NCBI GenBank assembly: GCA_034440575.1
Contig: JAOTOL010001508.1
Span: forward strand, 62,001-126,000
Length of the DNA: 64,000 bases
Direction: 5' to 3'
Origin: Imbricaverruca yamaguchii
Lineage: Eukaryota > Arthropoda > Thecostraca > Neoverrucidae
A program made the position numbers and the translations under genes. Of this stretch, positions 1 to 10,644 are shown in pieces; position 1 is the first letter of the stretch; every line of letters starts with the position of its first letter. Under the pieces are notes generated by a model, which was not told the DNA's origin, did not search any database, and saw only the letters and a list, made by a program, of their open reading frames with translations.

Positions 1-228
1 GTGGGCAGGGCCGGGGAAGTTGCCCTGCCTGCTCATAGTAGGGATAGTTGGTGTTGCAGGGTCAGGTGAAGGACATGGACGTTGGAATGACATTGGGATT
101 GGAATGGGAGCGTATGGACGGAAGGACGAGTGAGGCACTCCTGTTCTCACCCCTCGCCGGTATGATGGTCGCCGGGTCATTGGGGCACTCAATCCCCCAC
201 CGCGTAAAGGTGGTGCCTCATCGGGGGG
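1..228 (-). mobile_element. 5' end of an I-like non-LTR retrotransposon (copy L)
   Basis: Read on the minus strand, this begins with CCCCCCGATGAGGCA at about 228 and runs off the left edge. It matches the 5' untranslated regions of the copies at 10531-17260 and 53716-60165 along its length, including the tract that reads CTATCCCTACTATGAGC in the + copy. Only the 5' leader is inside the window. The copy was inserted into the reading frame at 229-859 and supplies that frame's last codons. Orientation and identity come from direct comparison of the three leaders. Confidence 0.8.
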
Positions 229-859
229 CCTCCTCCTTTATTGCTGGTATCAGTTGGCGCAGGAAGGCGTGCACAGTGCTAGTTGTATGCTTTGTGGCGT
301 CAGATATCACGCAGAAGCTCTGGTGTCGCTGCTCTCCGTCTTGGCGCCAGTACACCACGAACGGGTGTACGGTGCTCTGCGCTGTGTCCCAGCGAAAACC
401 TTGGGCGGCACCCTGCACCACGAAGGAGAAGTTCTCGCCAAAGTCTCCTTGGACAATAACTTCGCCATCTTTAACGGTCTCCTTCAGATGCTTGAAGTGC
501 GTTGACTGAGCCTTCGCCTCGAAGTGACGGCTTGTTAGCTTCACTATGGCGGAGCTCAGTCTCTCGATGCACTCGCCCTGGTTCGCGACCATTTCTTGGA
601 GCGTGCAGATGTCAGTGCTGTCCCACCGCTTGTAGTGGACCTCCTCCTCACTGTCAACGTCGTCATTGTCTCGCTCTTCGACTAGTATGTTCAGCATGTT
701 CATCACACCTTTGTCGCCGGGACACTCATCACACTCACCCATCATGCAGTCACGATTTTCTGAATCATACACAGCAGTGTCGATGAAGTCATCCCAGGAG
801 ACACCGGATATGTTCATAGGACCCAGGAGAAGTGCAGGGCTTTGATGGTACGTAAACAC
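218..859 (-). pseudogene. Transposon-type open frame truncated by copy L
   Basis: An open minus-strand frame of 213 codons. It has an acidic N-terminal half (residues about 25-80, rich in D and E) and a C-terminal part with VKDGEVIVQGDFGENFSFV, a tryptophan-containing AAQGFRW segment and HQSFCVISDATKH. That pattern recalls a large uncharacterised protein family scattered in invertebrate genomes, which I believe is transposon-derived; I cannot name it. The family usually continues beyond IPAIKE, but here the frame enters the 5' leader of copy L and stops within four residues. It is therefore a truncated gene. A TATA-like promoter or splice sites were not identified. Function is not assigned. 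Confidence 0.5.
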
Positions 860-1056
860 ACATACTGTGTGCGTACCACTCGCGCGCCCGCCAGCATACA
901 GTGTTTCGGACCGATTGCAGCGAAGGACGAAACCCCGATGTCAGGGTTTTTCTTCATGTCACACCGACTTCCCCGGTGTGACCTGTGAGTAGCACTTTTT
1001 CGCCACGTCCCACGGGAAGGGAGCGTGCGATGGTATAGGCGGATCCGTGAAACGCG

Positions 1057-1343
1057 CCACGTAGATCGAGAGCCTGCGGCGCCCGATAAAAGATCAAATC
1101 CTCACACCAGAGGACATGTACCGACTTCTCGCCGGGCAGCTTGTGACAAAGAACAAGTTTTTATATGTCACAAAGGAGGAAGTGCCGAAGGCTGAGCAGG
1201 AGCTGAATGACCGCTTCACCAAAGCCGTGACGATCAAGGGAACAAGAAACCACCACAAGTTCTGCCCTGTGAGTCAGAAAATAATGCGGATCCACGTCCT
1301 CTCAGAACACAAGGTCGTCAAACATGTCAAAGTGTTGAAGTGA
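1057..1343 (+). pseudogene. Coding-like fragment, unknown family
   Basis: A short open + frame (ATG at 1116, stop after 1341) ends in HVLSEHKVVKHVKVLK. The same frame stays open about 60 bases upstream of the ATG (reading RRPIKDQILTPED), so the ATG may be internal and the piece a partial exon. It is lysine-rich, with no signal peptide or membrane segment. It lies back to back with the truncated transposon-type frame at 218-859 and could be the remnant of another frame of the same element. I do not recognise the family with certainty. Confidence 0.3.
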
Positions 1344-2371
1344 TATGTTGGTGCGCTGGTGTCGTGTTGTTCTATCGATAGGTACATGTACATGTCAATA
1401 GACACCTGTAATTGTATCGGTGACCTGACCTCAGGTCACGTGACTCAACTTAACCTACCGGGGTCATGCCATGCATCACTGTAACCGTCACAACGTGACA
1501 AACATAAATGTGTTGAGTTCAGCTCTTGCTCAATCAGGAGCAAAGTTATAGCCATAAACGTGTTCGTGACCTCAGATGAACTTGAACGCCCAATGTCATG
1601 TGACCTTGTGACCTGATGTCAGTGTAGCAGAAACCAACTGACAGGTTTCGTCATCAGGGGCCACTATGCACCATTTCGACACCGTATGCCAACTAGATGC
1701 GAAGTTACCGGCGGGCAGGGGTCCCAAACAGCGTGTTGTGTCAACATTGCGAGCCCCAAAAGTGTTTTTTGCAGGTCGAACCCCACAGTTTTTATTTATA
1801 TATATGAAAATGCATGAATTGTTCTCAAATGCTCATCACACAAAAGTTTTCATTTCAGCATCCAAAAGGTTAAGGTCAGGACGCAAAACTAGGTCACGGA
1901 GTCACGTGACCTAATAAATTGGAAACCGAAAATCCGAGATAGCCAACTTGTTCCTTGATTCATCCCAATTCAACAGAAAAAGTTCAATGAAATAGCTCTC
2001 CTAGCCTCGGAGTTGTGTCGTCAAAGTTAGGCCTCCTCACTGACCTTGGGGAAATTTGCCAAGACTGTATCTTGGAAAATGTTTTCTGGGGATTTTTTTG
2101 TTCATCATAAATGAATTGTTGGCCCTTGAAAGCCCCGGTACACAACTTTTCAAGAAAATCAAAAATGGTCGGACGGCACCCAACGGTCGAGTTACCATGG
2201 AATGCCTACCACGGAATGCCTCTGCCGTTTGATATGCATGCCCAAAAATTGACTGGAAAGCGCAAAAATGAGTTCTTGACGTCAGAACGGAGAAAAAGCA
2301 TCTTCCCTGACATGGAATGGCCTACAGTTTTCCTCTCCAAGTCCAGGATTAAAGAATATCAATCCAACCCT
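1344..2371. other. Non-coding stretch with CACGTG palindromes
   Basis: No gene is recognisable. The stretch contains a perfect 9-bp inverted repeat with a 2-base spacer at 1420-1439 (arms GTGACCTGA and TCAGGTCAC), with TGACCT at 1421 and 1426 and AGGTCA at 1433. It also contains CACGTG at about 1436-1441 and again inside GTCACGTGACCT near 1900. These resemble E-box and nuclear-receptor half-site patterns, but no gene start is nearby on which they would act. Confidence 0.4.
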
Positions 2372-2503
2372 AATCAGCCATGTAGCGTCGCCAATCTCTC
2401 ACGCCAATTGGTCGCGGGCGAAGAGTAGCGACAAGTGAGAATCGAACCCACAACCTTTCAATTGTGAGAGGAGCAACTTACCCCAAGGTTACTCGTCCCC
2501 TTT
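2372..2503 (-). mobile_element. tRNA-derived SINE, family B
   Basis: On the minus strand the copy starts near GGGACGAGTAACC and carries a polymerase III B box (GGTTCGATTCTC) followed by TCGCTACTCTTCGCCCGCG. The same order is found at 4318-4475, 24148-24292, 41371-41525 and 49510-49626. The 3' part after the CGACGCTACATGG segment is cut short here compared with the copy at 41371. Boundaries are good to about 5 bases. Confidence 0.75.
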
Positions 2504-2711
2504 GCCAAGTATTTCATAAGCCAAGTATTTACTTCATGGGCCAATGCATGCGAGACTATACAGCACGTTAGTGACCAGCTAGAATAGGACGGGAAACAAC
2601 ACCGCTACCACGCCACAAAAATTATTGCATTTCTAAGCCTAAGTAAGCTAAAGTATTAAATAGCAAAAACCCAAGTTACGCACACTTAATGTATTTGCAT
2701 TGCAAAGCATG

Positions 2712-2765
2712 GTGGTGGATTGGAAGTTAGGGGCGCGTCGACATCTAGGGTCATTTTGCACCCAT
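2712..2765 (-). mobile_element. 54-bp 5'-truncated insertion of the I-like family
   Basis: This contains only the last about 54 bases of the element at 10531-17260 (the segment that reads GGGGCGCGTCGACATCTAGG on the + strand, next to a GGT-repeat tail). It is flanked by a perfect 13-base target-site duplication, attgcaaagcatg, at 2699-2711 and 2766-2778. It shows that this family inserts by target-primed reverse transcription starting at a (CCA)n 3' tail and can abort almost at once. Confidence 0.9.
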
Positions 2766-2778
2766 ATTGCAAAGCATG

Positions 2779-4317
2779 AGAGGTGACTCCAGGACATATG
2801 ATATTGCACAGATGCTTCAGATTGTGGGGGTCTGGCAAAAGCACTTCACTGAAAATCATGGCGAGCCTATGGAACCCTAGCAATAGTACTGTCGAAGTCT
2901 CAGCGCTGAAACTGAGGGACGAATACTATCAGAGGGAAGGATGTCAATTTGTCGCGTAAAGGTAAGACGTCCATGTAGCACAATGGGTGAAGACTACAAA
3001 ACGTTTCCCTACACATCCATCTCTTCTAACTTGTACAACTTGTGTATAAAAGGAAGATATATGCAATGCAACATCCCCGGGTATTAAACCACTTCTAATA
3101 AGTAGCAGGTGACCTGAAGATGGAACCGACATTACTTGGATGATACTTTGGCAAGGCTTCATCCAGTCAAACGCTGAAATGAAAGAAAGAAACCAACATC
3201 ATCGAACAGTGAAATGAAAGTAGTACCAGCATTCCAACAGTGAAGGGAGAGGGATGAATCTAATGTTCTATGTTTTATGTTCTATACTGGAGTGGAGCCA
3301 ATTTTCAACACCCCTTGATTTAGTGATGCAGTTCACGGATCCGGAGCAAATTTGGAAGAGGTAGTTGGAGGAATGAACTTGCATGCCATATAATTCCATT
3401 AGTGGAAGTCAAATCTATTTAGGTCAAACAATGCGAAATATAAAAAACGCACCACTGAGAATTACTGGGAATGGCACAAATCACATATTACAACTAATAT
3501 ATCCACCTAGTCAAAAGCATGTAATAAAATCGGTCAGTAAAACGTACATACAAAAATGCACAAAATAATGAAGTAAGATACCTAAGTGAGGGTGCCAAAA
3601 AGCAAACAATGCAAATAATAGAATAAACACGGACCATTTCGGTTATATTAACTGCACGATTAATGTACCTATTTCACATAATATGCCACCTCCAAAAGAC
3701 CTTATAGCAAACAAGGCAAAATGAAACTAGCCACTCGCACCTCAAAATGAGACACCTTTTGTGGAAATAATACAATGCACAGGTGTCACACAAAATAGTA
3801 TTTGGACATGGGTTCGAACACAAAAAAGACAGGAAAAAAAGAAAAAGAGAATCCAGTTCTGCACTTTGACATTAAGAACATTATCCTCCCTAGGAAATTA
3901 TCCTCCCATATTTATCATTTAGAGGTTGAATGGCACTGTTTAATGTGAACTGTTCTGTGATAATGTGCCCAAGATTCACTTAAAAGTGTAAGCTGAGACT
4001 GCAATGTAATGAATGTACTGGGTTGGAAGAACTATATCCTTTCCATATTTTATTACTCCAAGATTTTCCCCTCCACCTTTAATTATAAAACATGAATCCA
4101 ACCATAATTTGTACAATTTGATATGGAGACTATAACATCAAATGATAGCAGATGCTACTAACTTTTCGACTGTTGTATCACTGCAAGACACTAAGCTCGC
4201 CACCCGACTACCCACCTACTGCCAATCGGGCCGGCTTAACTTGGCCGACCATTAAGGTCATATTTGCCGTCTGATTCGTCTTATTTTGATGTTAAACATC
4301 AGCTAGATCATTGGCTG
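2779..4317. other. AT-rich stretch, no gene seen
   Basis: No frame longer than about 70 codons with recognisable content, no RNA gene and no clear repeat unit. It separates two SINE insertions. Confidence 0.5.
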
Positions 4318-4475
4318 GTTGGTTATTGGTTTTACGACACATCGACCGTTGAGTCATGCAGCGTCGCCAACCTCTCACGCCGATTGGTCGCGGGCGAAGA
4401 GTAGCGACAGGCGAGACTCGAACCCACAACCTTTCGACGGTGAGACGAGCAACTTACCCCAGACTACTCGTCCCC
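4318..4475 (-). mobile_element. tRNA-derived SINE, family B
   Basis: The most complete minus-strand family B copy. The tRNA-like head lies at the high-coordinate end (GGGACGAGTAGTC, B box GGTTCGAGTCTC), followed by the conserved body with GCGACGCTGCATGACTC and a tail reading CGATGTGTCGTAAAACC. This tail matches the + copy ending near 41525, which fixes the 3' end of the family. Confidence 0.8.
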
Positions 4476-4962
4476 AAGATCATTGACGAACGTGGTCGAA
4501 AATATAGATGCTCAAGCTATTTCGTTCGCAGGATATTGCTAGAGAAACAAAGAGATGGACAATATTTGCTTTTACTCAATCAGGACGTATGTGTAGCTAC
4601 TATTCATACCATGCTCGATATTCAACCTATTTCAATGACATTAAAGTCTGATTTATACTGATTGGGGGTATCACTATGGAAAGGAAGGCAAGAATAGGAA
4701 TTGGTAGGTGAACATATTATATCGTTCGATTAACTTCATATTCGTCTAGATACTGGACAGGTGAGTACGTCTCTTGAGGCCTCGCGCCATCCTACGATAA
4801 CTCACACATTTCAAACGAGGGCCATAATGGCAACAAGATCAAAATTAATCTAGCATATGTCTATTTTCATCACACATGCATTCCAAGACACTGATTTAAA
4901 ACACCAATCCCAGGAAACGAGCGTGGCATCTACTGGTGGAATTCGATAACCATTCAATTGCG

Positions 4963-5275
4963 TGACATCACCAGACCAACAGACGCACATACACTGTGTG
5001 GCACACTGGACCCACATTGGATTGGATTGTGGTTTTACGATGCACTCATCAGCTGAGGCCTGCCTCTCACCCTGGCAGGAAGGGCGGGCATCGCGGGGAA
5101 TCGAACCCCGTACCTCTGGCTTGCCAGACGCTTATCTTCACCACGGAGCTACCGACGCCCCATACCGAACCCACAAGCGCTTAGGCATTCAGTGGCATTA
5201 CCATACCCACAGGCGCTCAGACATTGCGTGGCATACCGGACACACACCGTACAATGCGTGACACACCGGACAATG
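4963..5275. repeat. Degenerate tandem repeat split by a SINE
   Basis: Short units built on patterns such as gcgtggcacaccgga and cccacaggcgctcag recur on both sides of the SINE at 5015-5163 (4963-5014 and 5164-5275). Units are diverged and of unequal length. The SINE landed inside an older short tandem array, so the similar flanks (gacccaca / aacccaca) may be repeat units and not a target-site duplication. Confidence 0.5.
5015..5163 (-). mobile_element. tRNA-derived SINE, family A
   Basis: Read on the minus strand from about 5160: a tRNA-like head with A box GTAGCTCCGTGGTGA and B box GGGGTTCGATTCCCC, then a body reading CTGCCAGGGTGAGAGG, ending in an AATCCAATCCAAT tail. The head lacks a full set of paired stems, so it is a SINE and not a tRNA gene. 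Sister copies are at 15534-15696 and 5612-5707. Confidence 0.8.
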
Positions 5276-5611
5276 CCATCTGTTGATACCATGGCACTGC
5301 AATCGTCGTCGTTAGCATAGGTATCCCTATATTAGTTGTTCCCAAAATCGAATGGAAAGCATGCACTTATCAGCACCCCATTGGCTCAAAAGTGAACTGA
5401 ATAGACTGAAACAGCAGTTTAATTCAGATGTTTCCATGGCCAATTTCAACATCAAACCATATACACAATAATACACAAATACACCTTTCGACATCTCCCA
5501 CCTAGCGAAAAACTATTATTCTAACACTGGTGCACTCTAACTCCCTTCAGTGAAGCTTACGTCAACCCGGTTTATAGTTACTAGACCATTTCAATAATTT
5601 CTTTGCATTTG

Positions 5612-5707
5612 ATTGAATTGTGGTTTTACGACGCACCCAGCAGCTGAAGCCATATGGCGTCGCCTGCCTCTCACCCTGGCAGGAAGGGCAGGCATCGTGG
5701 GGAATCA
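5612..5707 (-). mobile_element. SINE family A, 5'-truncated
   Basis: Shares the body (CTGCCAGGGTGAGAGGCAG) and the TCGTAAAACCACAATTC tail with the copies at 5015 and 15534, but stops at about 5707 inside the region just before the B box. The tRNA-like promoter is therefore lost, as expected for a truncated reverse transcript. Confidence 0.7.
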
Positions 5708-6305
5708 ATAATTCCTTTGATGCTTAGCACTGGGGTCCCATGTCGAACTATACATATCAAAATGTACCATTACATTCGTGATCTATATGACATGTTGGAA
5801 ATATTGTTATATTTCAATTCAGCTTGCATGTGGTTGATTGCACACCTTCCAGATCCGCCTGACTTGCATCTAAACCAAGAGCATGCCCTGGTCTAAACTA
5901 GAGACATTAGAGTTTTAGCAAGGAACTTTATCAGACTTCATCTCACCACAAGCTTCTCAGCTTACATATTTTTATTTTTGTATTTCGTATTGACTACACA
6001 TGCTTACATGCGTAAATATAATGCATTATTAATATTCTGTCAAGCATTGACATCATCCACCATACGCACTTACCATCTTGTGTTACCATGTGAATTAACA
6101 CAGCAGTTGCAGGATCTGACAGCAAGCACATGTGATGACGTGTTTACTGTTCATGCAATGTGCACATTATGCTCATTTCACGTAATGACTATCTACAGAT
6201 TAAGCCGTTGTCTTAGTGGAGAGGCAGCTGCATCCACATTTCACTGGCCTGCCAGACACTGTGAGGTGACCAATTTAAACAGTATGCTCAATATGGTGAG
6301 TCAAG

Positions 6306-6630
6306 TTGGCTCAGGCTCAGGTTGGTTGGAGGACCCAGAACTCACCCTTGAGCAGAGGCAGAGGAACTATTTCCACGTTGCTGTGCGCCTGGTATCGAGA
6401 AGAGCCCTGCGATTTGCGCTGTTTCTTTTTGAGCGACTTCTTAGCGAACGGGTCGATCTTATCGACGAACGCGGAAGTGGAGGCCATCGTGGCGCGGCGC
6501 GGCGAACTGGAGGCGGTGCTCTAGCAGCAGCTCACGCCACAGACGGCTGTGGACCTCAGGCGGCTGGTGGCAGGCCCTCTAGCAGAACCTGGGTGCACCA
6601 GAAAAATGGCCCCGTGTCAAGCACACTACA
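6306..6630 (+). pseudogene. GC-rich coding-like island, unknown
   Basis: Within an AT-rich neighbourhood, about 6430-6600 turns strongly GC-rich and reads in one frame as AEVEAIVARRGELEAVL, an amber stop at about 6522, then QQLTPQTAVDLRRLVAGPLAE. Third positions are mostly G or C and the sequence is helix-like, both typical of real coding DNA. The single in-frame stop suggests a decayed exon or processed fragment. No homologue is recognised. The neighbouring sequence shows no convincing splice junctions. Confidence 0.3.
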
Positions 6631-6659
6631 TGACATGCAAAACGGAACTGAGGTTTGAA

Positions 6660-8470
6660 GGACGGGCCAACTCTGCATTTGTATCATCGAAAAGAGCATG
6701 CTGTCCGAAAAAAAACTATCTCCTTTTATCCGCAGTGCTGAACCACAATGCTTGACAGTGAACTAGCCAATGTACAATGTTAGATAAAAACAAACACAAG
6801 CTATGCTCTGAACTGTGGTGCACTGATAACTTGCTTCAAGCAACACAAAACCTGATACATTGTTGAATAGGTGCAAAAACCAGTTGCACCTGATGCAGGT
6901 AATACAATTGTTCTCATTTAACCCAGAATAATGTTCATGTTAAAAAAGCATTAACTCCTAAAATAAGGAAGCATGGAGGTCAGTGGGAAGAGGGAGGTGG
7001 GACAATGTGAACTGGTAAGAAGACCACAATACTTTGTCATATAAAAATGCAACTTTTGTTTTTGCAATGATTCCATCTGAAATGGACTCAAAATTATGCT
7101 TACAATCCAAGGGTCTGAAACACAAGTCCAGCCCTTGACTGATTCTAGTTGTATTTAGTTTCAGGGTCTATAATACACTGACTTTGGTGGACATATACTG
7201 ACCATGTCTACTTGGTAGATAAACTGTATTTTTTAAATGTACTGCGGTTGGAAACACAGCATGAGTTACCAGGAATACCACCGATCAAAACAATTTTAAG
7301 AGGGATGATCTCTTCTAGAAGTGTACTGTTTCCAGTAAGAGTGCCTTCCACTGCAAAAAGGACAGGTACAGCAAGGGGTAAACAAAATCAAGAGATGCAA
7401 GAGCACCACCTTCAAATCAGGGGACGTTCCTCACTGCCCCTCCATGGATCTATCACTGGACTATGCTTGGTTACATTAAATGAGGTCAGGTCAGGCCATC
7501 TCAGGAAAAAAATTGGGGAAGGGGAGCAGGGGTGCATCGACTGCAGTGGTCATGCAGCTCTCAGTAAAGATGAAGTTTGCTGAGGTGGTTTGAACCAATT
7601 TGAATTGTTGTGCTTGTTTATCATGAAGATCCGCTATTGCAATTACTGCCTGCTATTTGGGCATCTGTTATTGTAGGTGTTGAACATTATGCTTTACACA
7701 TTATAAGCTTTAAAAAATTATATGCTTTCATCATTCGATGTTCTGGTATAGCTACATAACTTACATTGCCATATTTGCGGAATTATATCCTGCATGATGC
7801 CACTACTGTCATAACTAAAGAATGGACAAAGGGTTGTGACAACTTGTGCTGTTGTGTCACATGTTTGTGCAACTGTGCTGATAGCTTGTAAGAATGTTTT
7901 AATCCCTTCTTATTAAAAAAAACTAATTGCATGACAAAAAACACGGTCGATAATGAACACCGCAAGTTTGAAAACGTCCCTTTGACACACCTGGACATAA
8001 AAACATCAGGAATTCAGACAATGGAGAGAACTAATGATGTGACTTGTTGAGTTAAACATGCACTGCTGCTGTGAAATGGTGCCCCTTCAAAATCATCCCC
8101 CTCCATGGAATAAGATATCTATCAGTGTCCACAGGATGGTATGATTTGGAGTAAAACAAGCCTTTATGCATCACTTGTGCAAATGTAAAATATTTCAGGT
8201 AGAACATATTACTTTAACCTGAAGCTCATGTAATAAGCAATACATTTTTTATGGTGGCTGGTGGTAACATGTGTGGTATGTGTATGACGCGTAACTGCTG
8301 ATGGTACACACAATATATATGGTGTGTAGCCACAGTGTACCTATATGGAATTGCCAACAATTTTTTAATACAACAGTTATCACCAAACTGGGCAAATAAG
8401 TACAGAACCTAGAAGACACATAATAATAAAGCATCCAGACTTAACACCCACAAGGGCCCACCCAGGTTGT
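6660..8470. other. AT-rich stretch, no gene seen
   Basis: Only short frames without recognisable motifs. Likely old intergenic or decayed repeat sequence. Confidence 0.5.
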
Positions 8471-8787
8471 ATTTTTTAATCCAAGCTCTTGCTGGGGTGG
8501 CTTTATGAACCAGGCTTCTATTGCTAAGCAGAGCTTGTTGCGTGAACCGTAGCCCCACCACCAGATCCATGAATTCCAATTCAACTGGAGAATTTTGACC
8601 GAAAGTTTAACGCGTAGTCAACCGACAGTCGCCCGGTAGCTCGTCCCCGGTCTTATTGGGCCAGCTGCCAACTGACCCTCCCAGTCAGGGGCTAAATGTG
8701 AGCACGCGAAGCGACTCGAACCCTGTGTTGCCAGGACAAGGGAGACCAGTGCAAGCCAGCACTTTAGCCAACTGAGCTACCAGGGCT
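8471..8787 (-). mobile_element. tRNA-derived SINE, family D
   Basis: The minus strand from 8787 reads as a tRNA-like head with A box TAGCTCAGTTGGCTAAAG and B box GGTTCGAGTCG. The acceptor-stem sides do not pair, so this is not a tRNA gene. About 230 bases of unrelated body follow, down to about 8471. It is a different SINE family from A, B and C. The low-coordinate boundary is uncertain because only one copy is in the window. Confidence 0.55.
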
Positions 8788-8899
8788 TAAGTATGTAAAG
8801 GAAAAATGCCATAACCCCAGCTAATAAGACACTCATCACCCCAACCAACACCACATATCTAATTCCAAAGAATCCATCCACCAACTTCCTACTTACTCA

Positions 8900-10500
8900 T
8901 CAAAGCCTATCTAACTTACCTGTCTAGCTCAATTCAATCCAGTGTAACGCACGTGCCCTACCTATCATTTTTGGGCTCCATGCATGTCTGCTAAAAGGGG
9001 TCCATATGGCGCACACCTACTTAACATAAATTTCACCCCACCAACCACAAGTTAGAATTTAAAAAACGAAATTTTGCAGTGTAAAGAAGTTGTCCATCCT
9101 ATTTTGATATACCTTCGATTAGGGACTCCATGCAGCCAGCCTATTATATGCAGGCAGCCTATTCCACTGATCAGCAATCCTTTGACTGAAGACCCATTGT
9201 CAAACTGTCATACATCTTTATTTGTCTAACCAGAATCACTGACCCCCATGTGAGTCTACATCGAAGGGTAGACTAGTCTGATCTATCACCATAATAATTA
9301 TATGCATTCCAATCCCATTAACCTTTAATCTTTTATACTTGAGTTGGTACATGCAGTGCCATAAGTCTTTCCCCATATTCTAAGTTACCTAGTCACTTGA
9401 TGAGTCTAGTAGCTTCATGCTGCACTTTTTCCAGCATATCTATGTCTATTTCTAGTTAGGGGCTCCATGAACATAATATTTTAAGCAGGGTCACACACAG
9501 GTCAATTACAGTAGATAACTTTTTCTAAACTTTATATATATAACTTTTTCATCAATCCACATGCTGCTCTAGTTGCAGAATTAGATGCCTTATATGTGGA
9601 ATTAGATGTAAATTAGAATTGGAACTATATAAAATGCTTTGCTAACATCCAAGTACACAACATCCATCCTGCTCTAATTGTACACTTCTTTTGTTGCATA
9701 CTCCATGAATAGGTTAGTTAAACAAGATCTTCAAAATCAAACTCCATGTTGAGTATCCCTTAGAAGGTTGTGCCCATCTAGATGAGTGAATATTCTGTCT
9801 GACAAGTTTACCTAGTTACTTGCAAATTACTGAGGTCAAACTGATCACCCTGTAATTTCCTCCACACTTGATACTTCTCGTCTTGAAAATCAGTACCACA
9901 TTTATATTTTGCCTATCTTCAGGTACTTCTGGATCATCATCTGGATACATCATTTGTATTTTGCCTATCTTCAGGTACTTCTGGATACATCATCAGGCCC
10001 AATAAAGCCATCATCTGGCTTTATCAGGTTTTATGCACTGCAACTGTTTTTCCTACTGTAGGTACTGTAGATATTGTAAGATTATCAAACCTATCAGCTA
10101 ATGTAGCATATCTTTCAGTTCTTCCAATGTACCAGAGTTCTCTTTAGTAGACTGATTAAAATTGGTTGCTTAGGGACTCCACTATATGCCAATAATGTAA
10201 CACTATTTAACCATCTACCTGCAGTGGCCCTACACTACACATTTTAGGCCTACATTTATAGAAGCTAAAGTACCTCTTACCATTGCCTGATGAACATACT
10301 TGAGCTAATTTCCAATAACCAAACAGGTTAACCAATAACCAATCAGCCAGCCTTTTAGATGTCATCACATCTAACTTTATTTCAAGCTATTCTAAATGAT
10401 TCATTATTTACCTCACACTTCGCATCTTTTAGTCTCTTAAATGTCTGATTCCTTGAATGCAGTAAATGCTTTATTTACTTGGTCAGCCATGCAGTGTGCT
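8900..10500 (-). pseudogene. Decayed CR1/L2-like reverse transcriptase
   Basis: Two RT signatures can be read on the minus strand in order: GGNYRVISLTSVICK (about 9826-9870, the NYRPISLTS block) and MDVVYLDVSKAF (9632-9670, catalytic block A with its first aspartate). Stops and frameshifts separate them, so the gene is dead. Lower-coordinate sequence should hold the remaining RT, but I could not find the FADD block. At 9904-9986 a piece of about 50 bases is tandemly duplicated (each copy has TTTTGCCTATCTTCAGG). It may belong to the same family as the remnant at 22950-24420. Confidence 0.6.
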
Positions 10501-10644
10501 TGAACTAGTTTAATCTAATTTGACAATTGGTGGTAGTGGGGGTGGATTGGAGTTTAGGGGCGCGTCGACATCTAGGGTCATTTTGCGCCCATAACTGAAT
10601 TGGAATCAATTTACGGTGCTGCTATCATAGCTTGCTATCGATTT

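Noticed and set aside
8704..8787. True tRNA gene (also the heads at 5160, 15696, 23214 and 41371)
   Set aside because: Polymerase III boxes are present, but acceptor stems do not pair fully, a SINE body follows, and copies show target-site duplications or truncations.
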